Shown here piece after piece: positions 1 through 8,923 of a stretch of 64,000 bases of DNA. A program made the translations under genes and the position numbers. The first letter of the stretch is position 1, and each line of letters begins with the position of its first letter. This stretch comes from Kutzneria chonburiensis (lineage in GTDB: Bacteria; Actinomycetota; Actinomycetes; Mycobacteriales; Pseudonocardiaceae): assembly GCF_028622115.1 (NCBI RefSeq), contig NZ_CP097263.1, positions 7,936,001-8,000,000 on the forward strand, read 5' to 3'. The notes under the pieces are model-generated. The model was not told the origin of the DNA, did no database searches, and saw only the letters and a program-made list of their open reading frames with translations.

Positions 1-60
1 CGCATCGAGGTCAAGGGCGCAAGCGATGACGGAAACCCCTTCGCAGGCACGGGCACCTGA
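1..60 (+). CDS. C-terminal end of an upstream phage gene, possibly terminase small subunit (partial)
   Basis: The first frame is open from base 1 and stops with TGA at 58-60, giving the last 19 residues of a protein that begins outside the window. It overlaps the start of the large terminase gene by 35 bp, as co-translated small and large terminase genes often do. Identity as terminase small subunit is inferred from position only; an HNH or other packaging gene is equally possible. Confidence 0.45.
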   Translation, partial: RIEVKGASDDGNPFAGTGT

Positions 61-1735
61 CCTCCAGCTGGCCCCGGAAGTCTTGTGGTACCTGGAATCG
101 CGCGGCATCCCGCTGCCCGAGTGCCCGCCGAAGCTGGCGACGCCGTCGCCGGGCGAGGTCGACGGGGCGCGGTTCGACGCGTCCCGTGTGGACAAGGTGC
201 TGAAGGTCTTCTCGCTGCTGCGCCACACACAAGGCAAGTGGGCGGGCCGGCCGCTGAAGCCCGACCCGTGGCAAGTCGCCTACATCTTGTGCCCGGTGTT
301 CGGGTGGGTCCGGCGCAACGATGACGGCGACTGGGTGCGGGTGGTCCGCAGGCTCTACGTGGACATCCCGCGCAAGAACGGGAAGACCACGACGGCGGGC
401 GGCATCGCCACCTACCTGACCGCGGCCGATGACGAGGCCGGCGCGCAGGTCTACGCGGTGGCCGCCGGGCGCGACCAGGCCCGGTTCTGCTTCGACCCGG
501 TCAAGGCGATGGCGGAGAAGAGCCCCGCGTTGTCCCGGTTCGTCAAGACGCGCCAGTCCCGCATCGTCCACGAGCCGTCCGGCAGCTACTTCGCCGTGGT
601 GTCCCGCGTCGCCGAGCTGTTGCACGGCGCGAACATCCACGGCGCAGTGGTCGACGAGCTTCACGTGCACGCGACGCCGGACCTGGTGGAGACGGTGGAG
701 ACCGGCACCGGGTCGCGCACGCAGCCGCTGGTCCTGATCATCACCACCGCCGACGACGGCCGGCAGCACACCATCTACGCCCGGCGCCGGGACTACGTCG
801 AACAGGTCGCCCGCCGCGCGCTGACCGACGACAGCCTGTACGGCGTCGTGTGGGCGGCCGACGAGCAAGACGACCCGTTCGACGAGGCGACGTGGCGCAA
901 GGCAAACCCGGGCTACGGGGTCAGCCCGTCGCGGGAGTACCTGCGGCAGGCCGCCAACGAGGCGAAGCAGTCCCCGGCGGACCTCGCGAAGTTCCTGCGC
1001 CTGCACTTGGGTTTGCGCACGAAGCAGGAGACGCGGTTCATTGACATGGCCGCCTGGGACGCCAACGCGTCCCTGGTGGACACCGCGGCGCTGGTCGGCA
1101 AGACCTGTTACGGCGGCCTGGACCTGGCCGCCACGTCGGACCTGACGGCGCTGTGCTGGGTGTTCCCCGACGGCACCGGCGGCCATGACGCGCTGTGGCG
1201 GCTGTGGGTGCCCGAGGCGGCGCTGCCGGCGCTGAGCCGCCGCACCCACGGCCAGGCCGACGTGTGGGCCCGCCAGGGGCTGCTGACGGTCACGCCGGGC
1301 GACGTCGCCGACTACGACTACATCCGGGCCGCGATCAACGCCGACCGGGAGCGCTACGTGGTCGAGGCCATCGCCTACGACCCGTGGAACGCCACGCAGC
1401 TGGTCACCGACCTGGTCGGCGACGACGCGCCGATGGTCAAGATGCGGCAGGGCTTCGCCTCGATGTCCGCCCCGTGCAAGGAGTTCCAGCGGGTCGTGTT
1501 GGACGGGTCGGCCGACCGGCCGCGGTTCCGGCACGGCGGCAACGGCGCGATCCGCTGGCAGGTGGACAACCTGGGCGTGGAGATGGACGCGGCCGGCAAC
1601 GTCAAGCCCAGCAAGAAAACCTCAGGCGACAAGATCGACGGCGTGGTTGCCGCGATCATGGCGTTGGACCAGGCCACCCGTGCCGCTGGTGACGCGCACA
1701 GCATGTACGACAGCGCAGATTTGCTTGTCCTGTAA
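26..1735 (+). CDS. Phage terminase large subunit
   Basis: This is the ATP-driven DNA packaging motor and nuclease of an HK97-like tailed phage. The 569-residue protein has full family length. A Walker A-type motif PRKNGKT lies at residues 115-121 and a Walker B acidic pair at D210-E211 (VVDELH). The C-terminal RNase H-like nuclease begins with a GLDLAATSD motif around D366, and the family signature RQGFASMSAP follows. A late KIDG stretch could carry the last nuclease acid. It starts inside the end of the preceding partial gene and is followed within 25 bp by a small gene and then portal, which is standard head-module order. The frame is intact, so packaging may be functional if the prophage is complete. 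Confidence 0.95.
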   Translation: MTETPSQARAPDLQLAPEVLWYLESRGIPLPECPPKLATPSPGEVDGARFDASRVDKVLKVFSLLRHTQGKWAGRPLKPDPWQVAYILCPVFGWVRRNDDGDWVRVVRRLYVDIPRKNGKTTTAGGIATYLTAADDEAGAQVYAVAAGRDQARFCFDPVKAMAEKSPALSRFVKTRQSRIVHEPSGSYFAVVSRVAELLHGANIHGAVVDELHVHATPDLVETVETGTGSRTQPLVLIITTADDGRQHTIYARRRDYVEQVARRALTDDSLYGVVWAADEQDDPFDEATWRKANPGYGVSPSREYLRQAANEAKQSPADLAKFLRLHLGLRTKQETRFIDMAAWDANASLVDTAALVGKTCYGGLDLAATSDLTALCWVFPDGTGGHDALWRLWVPEAALPALSRRTHGQADVWARQGLLTVTPGDVADYDYIRAAINADRERYVVEAIAYDPWNATQLVTDLVGDDAPMVKMRQGFASMSAPCKEFQRVVLDGSADRPRFRHGGNGAIRWQVDNLGVEMDAAGNVKPSKKTSGDKIDGVVAAIMALDQATRAAGDAHSMYDSADLLVL

Positions 1736-1759
1736 GGAAAACAGAACAGGGGTTGTGCC

Positions 1760-1981
1760 GTGTGGTCACAGCGGGATCGGCTCATGCGGGCCGCCCTGCG
1801 CGCGCGGTTCCTGGTCTTCCTGCGCGACGGCGGCAGCTTCAGCGGCCTGTTGGTCGACGTGGACGACCGCACGGCGATGTTCACCGACGTGAAGTTGGTG
1901 CAGGCACACGGAACCCTGCCGGCCGACGGCACGGTGTTCGTGGACCGCGCCCGCATCGCCTACCTCCAGGACGGTGGCTGA
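1760..1981 (+). CDS. Small phage protein between terminase and portal
   Basis: A 73-residue protein starting at GTG with an AGGGG ribosome-binding site just upstream. Its stop overlaps the portal start (TGATG). The sequence has a basic amphipathic N-terminus (RAALRARFLVFLRDG) followed by alternating hydrophobic residues that look like a small beta-barrel. Small proteins of this type often sit between large terminase and portal in actinobacterial prophages. I do not recognise a function; position suggests a packaging or head role. Confidence 0.75.
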   Translation: MWSQRDRLMRAALRARFLVFLRDGGSFSGLLVDVDDRTAMFTDVKLVQAHGTLPADGTVFVDRARIAYLQDGG

Positions 1982-3967
1982 TGCGACTGTCCAACGGCGA
2001 CGTCGTCCAGTTCGCGCCGCAAGCGCTGGCCGAAACGACGCCGATCATGTCGACCGGCTATTGGTACGCCACCGACGGGTTGACGCTGGAGCGCCTGCAC
2101 GCCACCTACAGCGCGCTGTACCGGGCGCAGCCGTGGGTGGCCGCGGTGGTCGACAAGGTCGGCAAGCTGACCGCCCGGCTGACCCTGCGCACCTGGGACA
2201 CCACCCCGGCCACCGGCAAGGTCCCGGACACCACGTCCGACTTCGCGCGGCTGATCGCCAGCCCGTGCCCGACCATGGCCCCGTTCGCGTTCTGGCGGTG
2301 GATCGCCTGCACCTACGAGCTGTACGGGGAGACCTACCTACTGAAGGTCCGCGACCGCAACGGCATCGTGCGCGGGCTGCTGCCGATGCACCCGACCCGC
2401 ACGGCCATCGAGCGCGACCAGGCCGGCGACGAGTGGTACGTGTTCACCCTCGGCATTGCCTCCACAGGGATTCTGCGCGCGCCGGCCGCCGACGTGGTGC
2501 CGTTCCGCCGGTGGAACCCAGACAACGTCATGCGCGGGCTGTCGTGCCTGGAGCCGTTGCGGTCCACGCTGCTCAACGAAGACGCCGCCCGGCGGGCAAC
2601 CGCGGCCTGGTGGCGTCGCTCGGGGCGGCCGTCGGTGATCCTGTCCACCGACCGCAAGCTGTCGCCGGACGGGCGGACCAACCTGAAAGCCGCGTGGGAC
2701 GCGGCGCAGGGAGGGGTGGACAACGCGGGCGGCACGGCCGTGCTGGAGGAGGGCGTCACGCCCACCATCGTTCAGCTTTCGGCCGAGGAGATGCAGTACA
2801 TCGAATCCCGGCGGTTGAACCGGGAGGAAGTGTGCGGCGTCTTCGACTTCCCCGCCCGCGTTGCACATCCTGGACCACGCCACGTTCTCCAACATCTCCG
2901 AGCAGATGCGCAGCGTGTACCGGGACAGCATGGCCCCCAGGTTGGAGGACCTGGAATCCGTTGTGGACTTCTACGTCCGCGCGGAGTTCGGCCCCGGCAA
3001 GGCGGCCAGCTTCAGCTTGGACGAGGTGCTGCGCGGGGACTTCGAGACCCGCGCGACCGCCGTGCAGCAGCTGGTCACCAGCGGCGTCATGATGCCGTCG
3101 GAGGCGCGGCCGATGTTCGACCTGGCCGACGCCGGGCCGGTCGCCGACCGGCTGTACGCCAACGCCGCGCTGGTGGAACTGGGCAGCAACAAGCCCACCC
3201 CGCCAACCATCGACGCCGGGAAGCCGGCGCCGGAGCTGCCGGCCGCCGCACCGAAGCCGGCCGGCGGCAACCGCGCCTACCGGGCGCTGATGGGTCGGCT
3301 GGGCCGCGTCAAGGCGGCCGGCGCCGGCCCCGCCCGGCAGGCCCTGGTGGACGAACACCGCCGCCAGCTCGGCGCGTACATCGCCGCCCAGGCTGTCCTC
3401 GCGCACACCGCCGTGTCGTCCGGGTCCGCCGACTTCGGCGGCCTGGCCGACGACGACACCAACGCGGAGCTGGCCGAGGTGCTGTTGGCGCTGTCGCTGG
3501 CCACCAGCAAGACGTTGGGCGACCAGGTCGCCGACACCCTGGGCGGGTCCTACGACGACGGCGTGATCCGGGACTGGGTGAGCGCGAACGCGACGGAATC
3601 CGCGGGGCGGATCAACGCCGCCACGGTGGACGAGCTGGTGGCGCTGGTCGACGACGCCGACGACCCGGCCGCCGCCGTCGCCCGCTACTTCGACGAGGGC
3701 ATGGGCGGTCGCCTGGACCAGATCTCGCAGTCCCGCGTGGGCGTCGTCGGTGGCCTGGCCGAACAGGTCGCCGCCCGCCAGGCCGGCGCGATCACGAAGA
3801 CCTGGACGGTCACCAGCGCCCGGCCGCGCCCGTCGCACGCCGCCATGCACGGCCAGACCGTGCCGCTGGGCAAGCCGTTCAGCAACGGCATGGACGGCCC
3901 CGGCGACCCCGCGGGCGGCGCTGACGAGGTCGCCGGGTGCACCTGCACACTCAGTTTCAGGGGATGA
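1981..3967 (+). CDS. Portal protein fused to a MuF-like minor head domain (frame broken by one indel)
   Basis: Residues 1 to about 290, encoded from 1981, are the N-terminal part of an HK97/SPP1-type portal, the dodecameric DNA gate of the capsid. The frame then shifts by one near 2850-2866, and the remainder (HILDHATFSNISEQMRS onward, from 2861) continues the same portal domain. The break lies in a C4 run. Losing one C gives FDFPPALHILD, and adding two gives FDFPPPALHILD, which fits my memory of related portals better. After the portal, from about 3270, comes a helical region ending in a MuF/SPP1-gp7-like motif (RPSHAAMHGQTV, then PGDPA and GCTCT). MuF proteins are normally a separate gene, so this is a natural fusion. 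The frameshift is probably an assembly error. Confidence 0.9.
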
Positions 3968-3970
3968 ACC

Positions 3971-4693
3971 ATGGGCGTACTGGTCAAGGCCATTGCCACC
4001 ATCACGCCGGGCGACGACGACGCCGAACAGCCCTCCGGGTCGTTCCACGTCGTGCTGTCCGCGCCGACCAAGGACCGTGACGGGGAGACGCTGCTGCCGG
4101 AGGACTGGAAGCAGCCGTTGCCCGACCACGTCACGTTCGACACCGACCACGGCATGAGCGTGGCCACCACCGTCGGGTCCGGCGTGCCGTCGCTGGAGGA
4201 TGACGGAACCCTGCACGTGCGCGGCACCTACAGCAGCCTCAAGCGGGCGCAGGAGGTGCGCACGCTGGTCAACGAGGGCCACATCCGCACCACGTCGGTT
4301 GCCTACATGACCGACAAGGTGCCGCAGGACGACGGCAGCACCCGCGAGGTCCGGGAGCTGCTCAACGGCGCGTTCGTCGCCGTGCCGTCCAACCGGGACG
4401 CGCTGGTGTTGGCGTCCAAGGCCCTCAAGGAAGGCCGGCGCAACAACACCGCCGACGCCGAGACGATCCAGGCGATTCACGACCACGCCGCAAACTTGGG
4501 TGCCTCGTGCGCACCCTCGGGCAAGTCCTTGCACGGCAAGGAGACTGCCACCACGCACGACGAAGACCCGGACGAGGACACGTCCGCCGCCACGGAGTCC
4601 GCCGCCGCTACGGCCGCCGCCGCTGACACCGCCGCCGCCGACGAGGTCGAGGTTCGGGCGCTTTCCCTGCGGTTGCAGGGAATGGCCACCTGA
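3971..4693 (+). CDS. Prohead maturation protease (HK97 family)
   Basis: A 240-residue serine protease that would trim capsid scaffold domains during head assembly. The likely catalytic pair is H60 (in FDTDHGMS) and S109 (in HIRTTSVAYM), spaced as in HK97-type prohead proteases (peptidase family U35/S78). After residue 150 the protein becomes low in complexity, with an acidic and alanine-rich tail around 185-225 that could act as scaffold. It begins 3 bp after the portal-MuF stop and precedes the capsid gene, the usual order. Confidence 0.92.
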   Translation: MGVLVKAIATITPGDDDAEQPSGSFHVVLSAPTKDRDGETLLPEDWKQPLPDHVTFDTDHGMSVATTVGSGVPSLEDDGTLHVRGTYSSLKRAQEVRTLVNEGHIRTTSVAYMTDKVPQDDGSTREVRELLNGAFVAVPSNRDALVLASKALKEGRRNNTADAETIQAIHDHAANLGASCAPSGKSLHGKETATTHDEDPDEDTSAATESAAATAAAADTAAADEVEVRALSLRLQGMAT

Positions 4694-4721
4694 TCAACCC
4701 CCTCATGCACCTGGAGGGACC

Positions 4722-5993
4722 ATGTCTCCTGTTCTGGAGGCACGTACGGCCATGCGCGCACTGGCGCTCAAGGCCAAGCATGTCGTGGATGACAAGGACA
4801 TGGCGATGGCGGACAAGAAGTCCGCCCTGGTCACCCTGTCCGAAGAGATGCAGAAGCACAGCGACACCATCGAGGTCTACGAAAAGGCCGCGCTGCTGTG
4901 CAAGGGCGGGGACTCCGCCGAGGACAAGGACCACCCGCTGATTCCGGCGCAGCGCCGGTCGCTGGGCGAACAGCTGGTGGCGTCCAAGGGCTACGCCGAG
5001 CTGGCCGCCGCGGTCAGCCCGGACGGCGGCCGCAAGCGGTTCGGCACCACCGTGGAGGTCAAGTCCACGCCGACCCCGCCGCCGGTGATCAACGAGGGCA
5101 CGACCGTGGGAGCGGGCGGGTTCCTCGACGGGGTCGCCGCGCCGCTGATCCTGCCGAACTACCAGCAGCAGATGGTGGAGCTGCTGTTCCCCGAACTGAA
5201 CATCGCCGACCTGTTCGCGCAGGGCAGCACGTCCAGCCCGATCATCACCTGGGTTGAGGAGACCGAGTTCGTCAACGCCGCGGCACCGGTCGCCGAAGGC
5301 GAGCTGAAGCCGACCTCGTCCGACGCCGTGGAGCGGCTGTTCGAGCAGGTGGGCAAGATCGCCCATTTGCTGCGGATGACCGACGAGATGGTGATGGACG
5401 CCGAGCAGTTCAAGTCCTTCCTGGACTCCCGGATGAACCTGGGGATCCGGCTCAAGGAGCAGGACGGGCTGATCAACGGCACCGGCTACCCGGGTATCCG
5501 CGGCCTGCTCCAGCACGCGGCCGGCTTCCAGACCGCCATGTCCGCCAACGGTTCCACCAACGTGGCCGTCACCGCGGACACCATCTTCAGCCAGATCACG
5601 GCGGTGCGGTGGAAGGCGTTCATGGAGCCCGACACTGTCTTGATCAACCCGTTCGATTGGGAACACATCAAGCTGGGCAAGGACGCCAACGGCCAGTACT
5701 ACGCCGGTGGTCCCTTCCAGGGCGCGTACGGCGTCGGATCGTTCACGAACGTGGATTCCCTGTGGGGTAAGCGAGTTGTCCTGACCCCCACCCTGGCGCA
5801 GGGCACCTGTGTGGTCGGCGCGTTCAAGGCCGGCGGCCAGATCTTCCGCCGCCAGGGGATCGTGTCGGAGATGTCGAACAGCAACAACGACGACTTCGAA
5901 CACAACAGGGTGACCATCCGCGCTGAGGAGCGGCTGGCGCTGGTCATCTACCGCCCCGCGGTGTTCGGCATCGTCAACCTGGCGTGGTCGTGA
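4722..5993 (+). CDS. Major capsid protein (HK97 fold)
   Basis: A 423-residue phage capsid protein. I chose the ATG at 4722 because a strong ribosome-binding site (CTGGAGGGA) lies just upstream, although the frame is open further back. Residues 1 to about 115 are charged and helical (KAKHVVDDKDMAMADKK), matching the N-terminal scaffolding delta domain removed by the prohead protease. The remainder has the HK97-type core, including the FLDGVAAPLILP and PIITWVEETEFV stretches and a C-terminal AEERLALVIYRPAVFGIV strand. It lies directly after the protease and overlaps the next small gene by TGATG. Confidence 0.95.
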   Translation: MSPVLEARTAMRALALKAKHVVDDKDMAMADKKSALVTLSEEMQKHSDTIEVYEKAALLCKGGDSAEDKDHPLIPAQRRSLGEQLVASKGYAELAAAVSPDGGRKRFGTTVEVKSTPTPPPVINEGTTVGAGGFLDGVAAPLILPNYQQQMVELLFPELNIADLFAQGSTSSPIITWVEETEFVNAAAPVAEGELKPTSSDAVERLFEQVGKIAHLLRMTDEMVMDAEQFKSFLDSRMNLGIRLKEQDGLINGTGYPGIRGLLQHAAGFQTAMSANGSTNVAVTADTIFSQITAVRWKAFMEPDTVLINPFDWEHIKLGKDANGQYYAGGPFQGAYGVGSFTNVDSLWGKRVVLTPTLAQGTCVVGAFKAGGQIFRRQGIVSEMSNSNNDDFEHNRVTIRAEERLALVIYRPAVFGIVNLAWS

Positions 5994-6178
5994 TGGGCGA
6001 GCGGATCGCCACCGAGCCGGCGAAGCCGTCCGACGAGCACCCGCCCACGGTCTACCAGTCCACCCGCTACGCCGCCAGCACGTCGGCGCAGGACAAGGCA
6101 GAGACCAAGGTCGTGTCCGCATCGGACAGTGAGCCGAAGGCGTCGCCGGTGACGGTGGAGACCAAGAGCGAGGACTGA
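5993..6178 (+). CDS. Small hydrophilic phage head-region protein
   Basis: A 61-residue polar protein rich in Ser, Thr, Lys and Glu, with little predicted structure. Its ATG overlaps the capsid stop and its TGA overlaps the next start (GATG), so it is translationally coupled on both sides. Short unstructured proteins at this position are common in actinophage head modules. No function is recognised. Confidence 0.7.
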   Translation: MGERIATEPAKPSDEHPPTVYQSTRYAASTSAQDKAETKVVSASDSEPKASPVTVETKSED

Positions 6179-6732
6179 TGGAGACGCCGTTCGCGGAGCC
6201 GTCGGCGCTGGTGGCCTACTTGGGCTCCACCCTCAGCCTGGACCGCGCGGCCATGCTGCTGGCGCACGCCTCCGACATCATCCGAGGCGTTGCCCGCCAA
6301 CAGCTCCACCTGGTCGAGGACGACACCGTCACGCTGGACCCGCTGGGCCAGGTGGTGCTGTTGCCGGAGCTGCCGGTGCTGGCGGTGTCGTCCGTGGACG
6401 TGCTCGTGAACGGCATGTGGTCACCGTTCGCGGGCCGGTGGGTGTGGTCGGCCACGGGGACCGTGCGCGCTGTGCCGTCGCACTGGTGGCCGACCACACC
6501 CCGCTCTGTCCGGGTCACCTACGACCACGGCTACGACCCCATCCCGTCCGACCTGGCCACGGTGTGCGTGTCCCTGGCCGCGCGCCTGGCGGTCAACCCT
6601 GTCCACTTGCAACAGCAGACCGTCGGCGGCGTACAGGTCCGGTTCGCCCCGTCGGCGGCCGGCGAAGGCGGCGTCCTGGACGACGTCGAGCAGGCCATCG
6701 TGGACCGCTACTCGGTCGCCGGGGTGGCGTGA
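6178..6732 (+). CDS. Head-tail connector protein (gp6-like)
   Basis: A 184-residue protein between capsid and tail genes. It starts with helices (ALVAYLGSTLSLDRAAML), followed by a beta-rich part with VRVTYDHGYDPIPSDL, a pattern common in HK97 gp6/SPP1 gp15-like adaptor proteins that stack under the portal. It overlaps neighbours by one or two bases at each end. The assignment rests on the YDHGY-P-DL pattern and gene order. Confidence 0.8.
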   Translation: METPFAEPSALVAYLGSTLSLDRAAMLLAHASDIIRGVARQQLHLVEDDTVTLDPLGQVVLLPELPVLAVSSVDVLVNGMWSPFAGRWVWSATGTVRAVPSHWWPTTPRSVRVTYDHGYDPIPSDLATVCVSLAARLAVNPVHLQQQTVGGVQVRFAPSAAGEGGVLDDVEQAIVDRYSVAGVA

Positions 6733-7064
6733 TGCCCCTGCCGCTGGGCAACCAGACCGTCACCCTGGTCCGCCGCGTGCGCGCCGGCACCGACGACTAC
6801 GGCGAAGACGTGTTCACCACCGAGCGCGTCATGGTGGAGGGCTGTTCGTTCCAGCCGGTGTCCAGCGCCGAGCAGCTGGGCACCGCCGACCGCGTCGTGA
6901 CCCGGTATCGGCTGTTCGCCCCGCCGGGCACCGACCTGGACGCCGTGGACGCGGTCGAGGTCGCCGGGCAGTCCTGGGAAGTCGACGGCGACGCGGAGAA
7001 CTGGCCGGACCTGGCCGGCGCCGCGCATCACGTGGAGTGCTACCTACGCAAGGTGGAGGGCTGA
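6732..7064 (+). CDS. Head closure / head-tail joining protein
   Basis: A 110-residue, mainly beta protein starting at the ATG that overlaps the preceding TGA. It has alternating strands (QTVTLVRRV, WEVDGDAENW) typical of SPP1 gp16-like stopper proteins that close the capsid after packaging. The call depends on size, fold pattern and its place as the second gene after the adaptor. No diagnostic catalytic or binding motif is expected in this family. Confidence 0.65.
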   Translation: MPLPLGNQTVTLVRRVRAGTDDYGEDVFTTERVMVEGCSFQPVSSAEQLGTADRVVTRYRLFAPPGTDLDAVDAVEVAGQSWEVDGDAENWPDLAGAAHHVECYLRKVEG

Positions 7065-7067
7065 GCG

Positions 7068-7394
7068 GTGGCGTTCGAGTTCAAGCCCGACAGCGCCGGC
7101 CTGCGCGAGTACCTCAAGACCAACCCGGAGCTACGGGCCGTGCTGGAACGGGTCGCCCGCACCGGGCTGGCTTACGCGCGCAGCATCGCCCCCGTGGGCG
7201 ACCCGGCCACCGATCCGGACTCCGGCGCGTACCGCGACAGCCTGTACGCCGAGATCCACGTCAGCCCGTCGCGCATGTCCGTGCGGGTCGGCAGCACCGA
7301 CTACAAGCGGTACTGGGTGGAAAACGGCGCAGCGCACATGCCCAAACTCCGTGTGCTGGGCCGGACGCTGGACCACATGGCGAAAGACATCTGA
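7068..7394 (+). CDS. HK97 gp10-like tail completion protein
   Basis: A 108-residue protein starting at GTG. The ARTGLAYARSIAPVGDPATDP stretch followed by GAYRDSLYAEI and YKRYWVENG matches the HK97 gp10/phi13-type family, small alpha-beta proteins needed for tail completion. Its TGA overlaps the next ATG, and it occupies the third connector position, as expected. Confidence 0.8.
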   Translation: MAFEFKPDSAGLREYLKTNPELRAVLERVARTGLAYARSIAPVGDPATDPDSGAYRDSLYAEIHVSPSRMSVRVGSTDYKRYWVENGAAHMPKLRVLGRTLDHMAKDI

Positions 7395-7795
7395 TGTTCG
7401 CCGATGTCGAAGCCGTGGTGGTGCGGTACCTGTCCGCGTTGGACATCGGCCGGGTCACCACCCGCACCCCCGCGAACCTCGCCGACGTGCTGCCGCTGGT
7501 GATGGTCAACCGCGTCCCGGGCGGTGGCGGGGACGACGGGATCACCGACGTGGCGCAGCTGGACGTGGACACGTTCACCGCCCGCGACCCGTCGGCCCCC
7601 GGCCGCGGCGCCGCACACGACCTCGCCGAACAGGTCCGCGCGGCGATGCTCGCGTTGCGACACAAGGCGGTCGGCGGCGTGCTGGTGGACACCGTGGAGA
7701 CGCTGACCGCGCCGTGTTGGGTCGACTACGCCGACGACCGCCTGAACCGGTTCGTAGCCACCTACGAGCTGTCGCTGCGCGCCCCACTGTTCTGA
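7394..7795 (+). CDS. Tail terminator-like protein
   Basis: A 133-residue protein immediately before the tail tube gene. It begins with a helix (FADVEAVVVRYLSAL) and then shows strands around PLVMVNRVPGGGGD, VDTFTARDPS and RFVATYELSLR. The lambda gpU/HK97 gp11-like tail terminators have this size, position and pattern. The start at 7394 overlaps the preceding stop. Confidence is moderate because the family is diverse and no single motif decides it. Confidence 0.7.
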   Translation: MFADVEAVVVRYLSALDIGRVTTRTPANLADVLPLVMVNRVPGGGGDDGITDVAQLDVDTFTARDPSAPGRGAAHDLAEQVRAAMLALRHKAVGGVLVDTVETLTAPCWVDYADDRLNRFVATYELSLRAPLF

Positions 7796-7816
7796 TGTCC
7801 CAAGGAGATCCTCGTC

Positions 7817-8469
7817 ATGCCTACTGCAACGTGGGACTCGCTGTTCGACGGCCGTCCCGAGCTGATCCGGAAGATGCTGTTTGGCAGCGTCTTCGTCAAG
7901 GACTACGACCCGGCCACCAGCCTGGCCACCTTTTCCCCTTCGACGCCACCACCGGCGGCCTGGACGCCACCGCGCTGGGCACCGGCTGGACCGACCTGGG
8001 CTACCTCGATGAGTCGGGCGTGGAGTTCACGCCGACGTTCACCACCGCCGACACGATGGCCTGGCAACTGCGGCTGCCCGGCCGCACCGACGTCACGGCG
8101 GACAACGAGTCCGCCAAGATCGTGTGCCTCCAGTCGGACCCGGCCGTGGAAGCCCTGTACTACAACAAGCCGCTGGCCACCGCGCCGACGCTGGGCACTT
8201 CCGGATACAAGATCACCAAGGACAAGACGCCCAACCTGATCTACCGGAGCGCGCTGTTCATCGGCGTGGACGGCTCCGGGGGTTCCGTGCAGTACGCGGC
8301 AAAGCTGTACCCGATGTGCCTGATGACCAAGCCAGACAAGCAAAGCTGGCAGGCCAAGACCGAGAACCAGTTCACGATGACGCTCACCCCGTACTGGGAC
8401 TCGGTCGCCGGCTTCGCCATCGCCACCTGGCACGACGGCCCCGGATGGCGCGCATACGCCACCCCGTGA
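7817..8469 (+). CDS. Major tail tube protein (frame broken by one indel)
   Basis: The N-terminus (MPTATWDSLFDGRPELIRKM) is read from ATG 7817, after an AAGGAG ribosome-binding site. At 7931-7938, a T4-C4 stretch, the frame changes by one. The rest continues as FPFDATTGGLDATALGTGW and ends at 8469. One extra T or C in this stretch would restore a single protein of about 217 residues. The content (beta-rich, GYLDESGVEFTP, WDSVAGFAIATWHDGPGW) fits siphovirus tail tube subunits, and the tail chaperone and tape measure follow. The break is probably a sequencing error. Confidence 0.82.
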
Positions 8470-8486
8470 TCTTCCCTACCTGGGTG

Positions 8487-8519
8487 GGGCGCGCATCCCT
8501 GGCGGGTCGGTGCGCGCCC
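8487..8519 (+). terminator. Hairpin after the tail tube gene
   Basis: A perfect 9-bp stem (GGGCGCGCA at 8487-8495 and TGCGCGCCC at 8511-8519) with a 15-nt loop lies 17 bp after the tail tube stop. There is no T-run. A partial terminator or RNA-stability hairpin here would help keep tail tube expression higher than that of the chaperone and tape measure. Confidence 0.45.
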
Positions 8520-8551
8520 TGCCCGGCTGACCCGCCGAGAGGAAAACCGTT

Positions 8552-8923
8552 GTGAGCAAGCCGAACCGGCGCAGGATGCGCCGCGAGGAACTACACCAGC
8601 AGGTGTCCGAGGCCACCGGGATGGAACCCGGCCTGGACCTGGAATGCGACGACGGGACGGTTGTCACCGTGCCGCACCCGTTGTTCCTGGGCGACGACCA
8701 CCAGGCCGTGCTGGACGAGCTGCGGCAGGCCGGCGCGGGCACCATCGCCATGGCCAAGGCCATCGTGGGCGAGGCCGACCACGCCCGGCTGCTGGAATCC
8801 GGCTACGCGTCCACGGATGTCATGCTGGCCTGGTTGCTCATGCAGCGTGACATGTCCGGGGTGCTACCGGACGGCCGCCCTACACAGTCGCCGATGTCCT
8901 CGGCGACCATCCCGAGCGCGTAG
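8552..8923 (+). CDS. Tail assembly chaperone, upstream frame (gpG-like)
   Basis: A 123-residue helical protein starting at GTG with a GAGAGGAAAA ribosome-binding site upstream. It has the basic start and the PHPLFLGDDHQAVLDEL region common to actinophage tail assembly chaperones, which coat the tape measure before tube polymerisation. It ends in a short polar tail (GRPTQSPMSSATIPSA). The +1-offset frame is open from about here into the next gene, so a longer G-T fusion is likely made, as in lambda gpG/gpGT. Confidence 0.78.
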   Translation: MSKPNRRRMRREELHQQVSEATGMEPGLDLECDDGTVVTVPHPLFLGDDHQAVLDELRQAGAGTIAMAKAIVGEADHARLLESGYASTDVMLAWLLMQRDMSGVLPDGRPTQSPMSSATIPSA

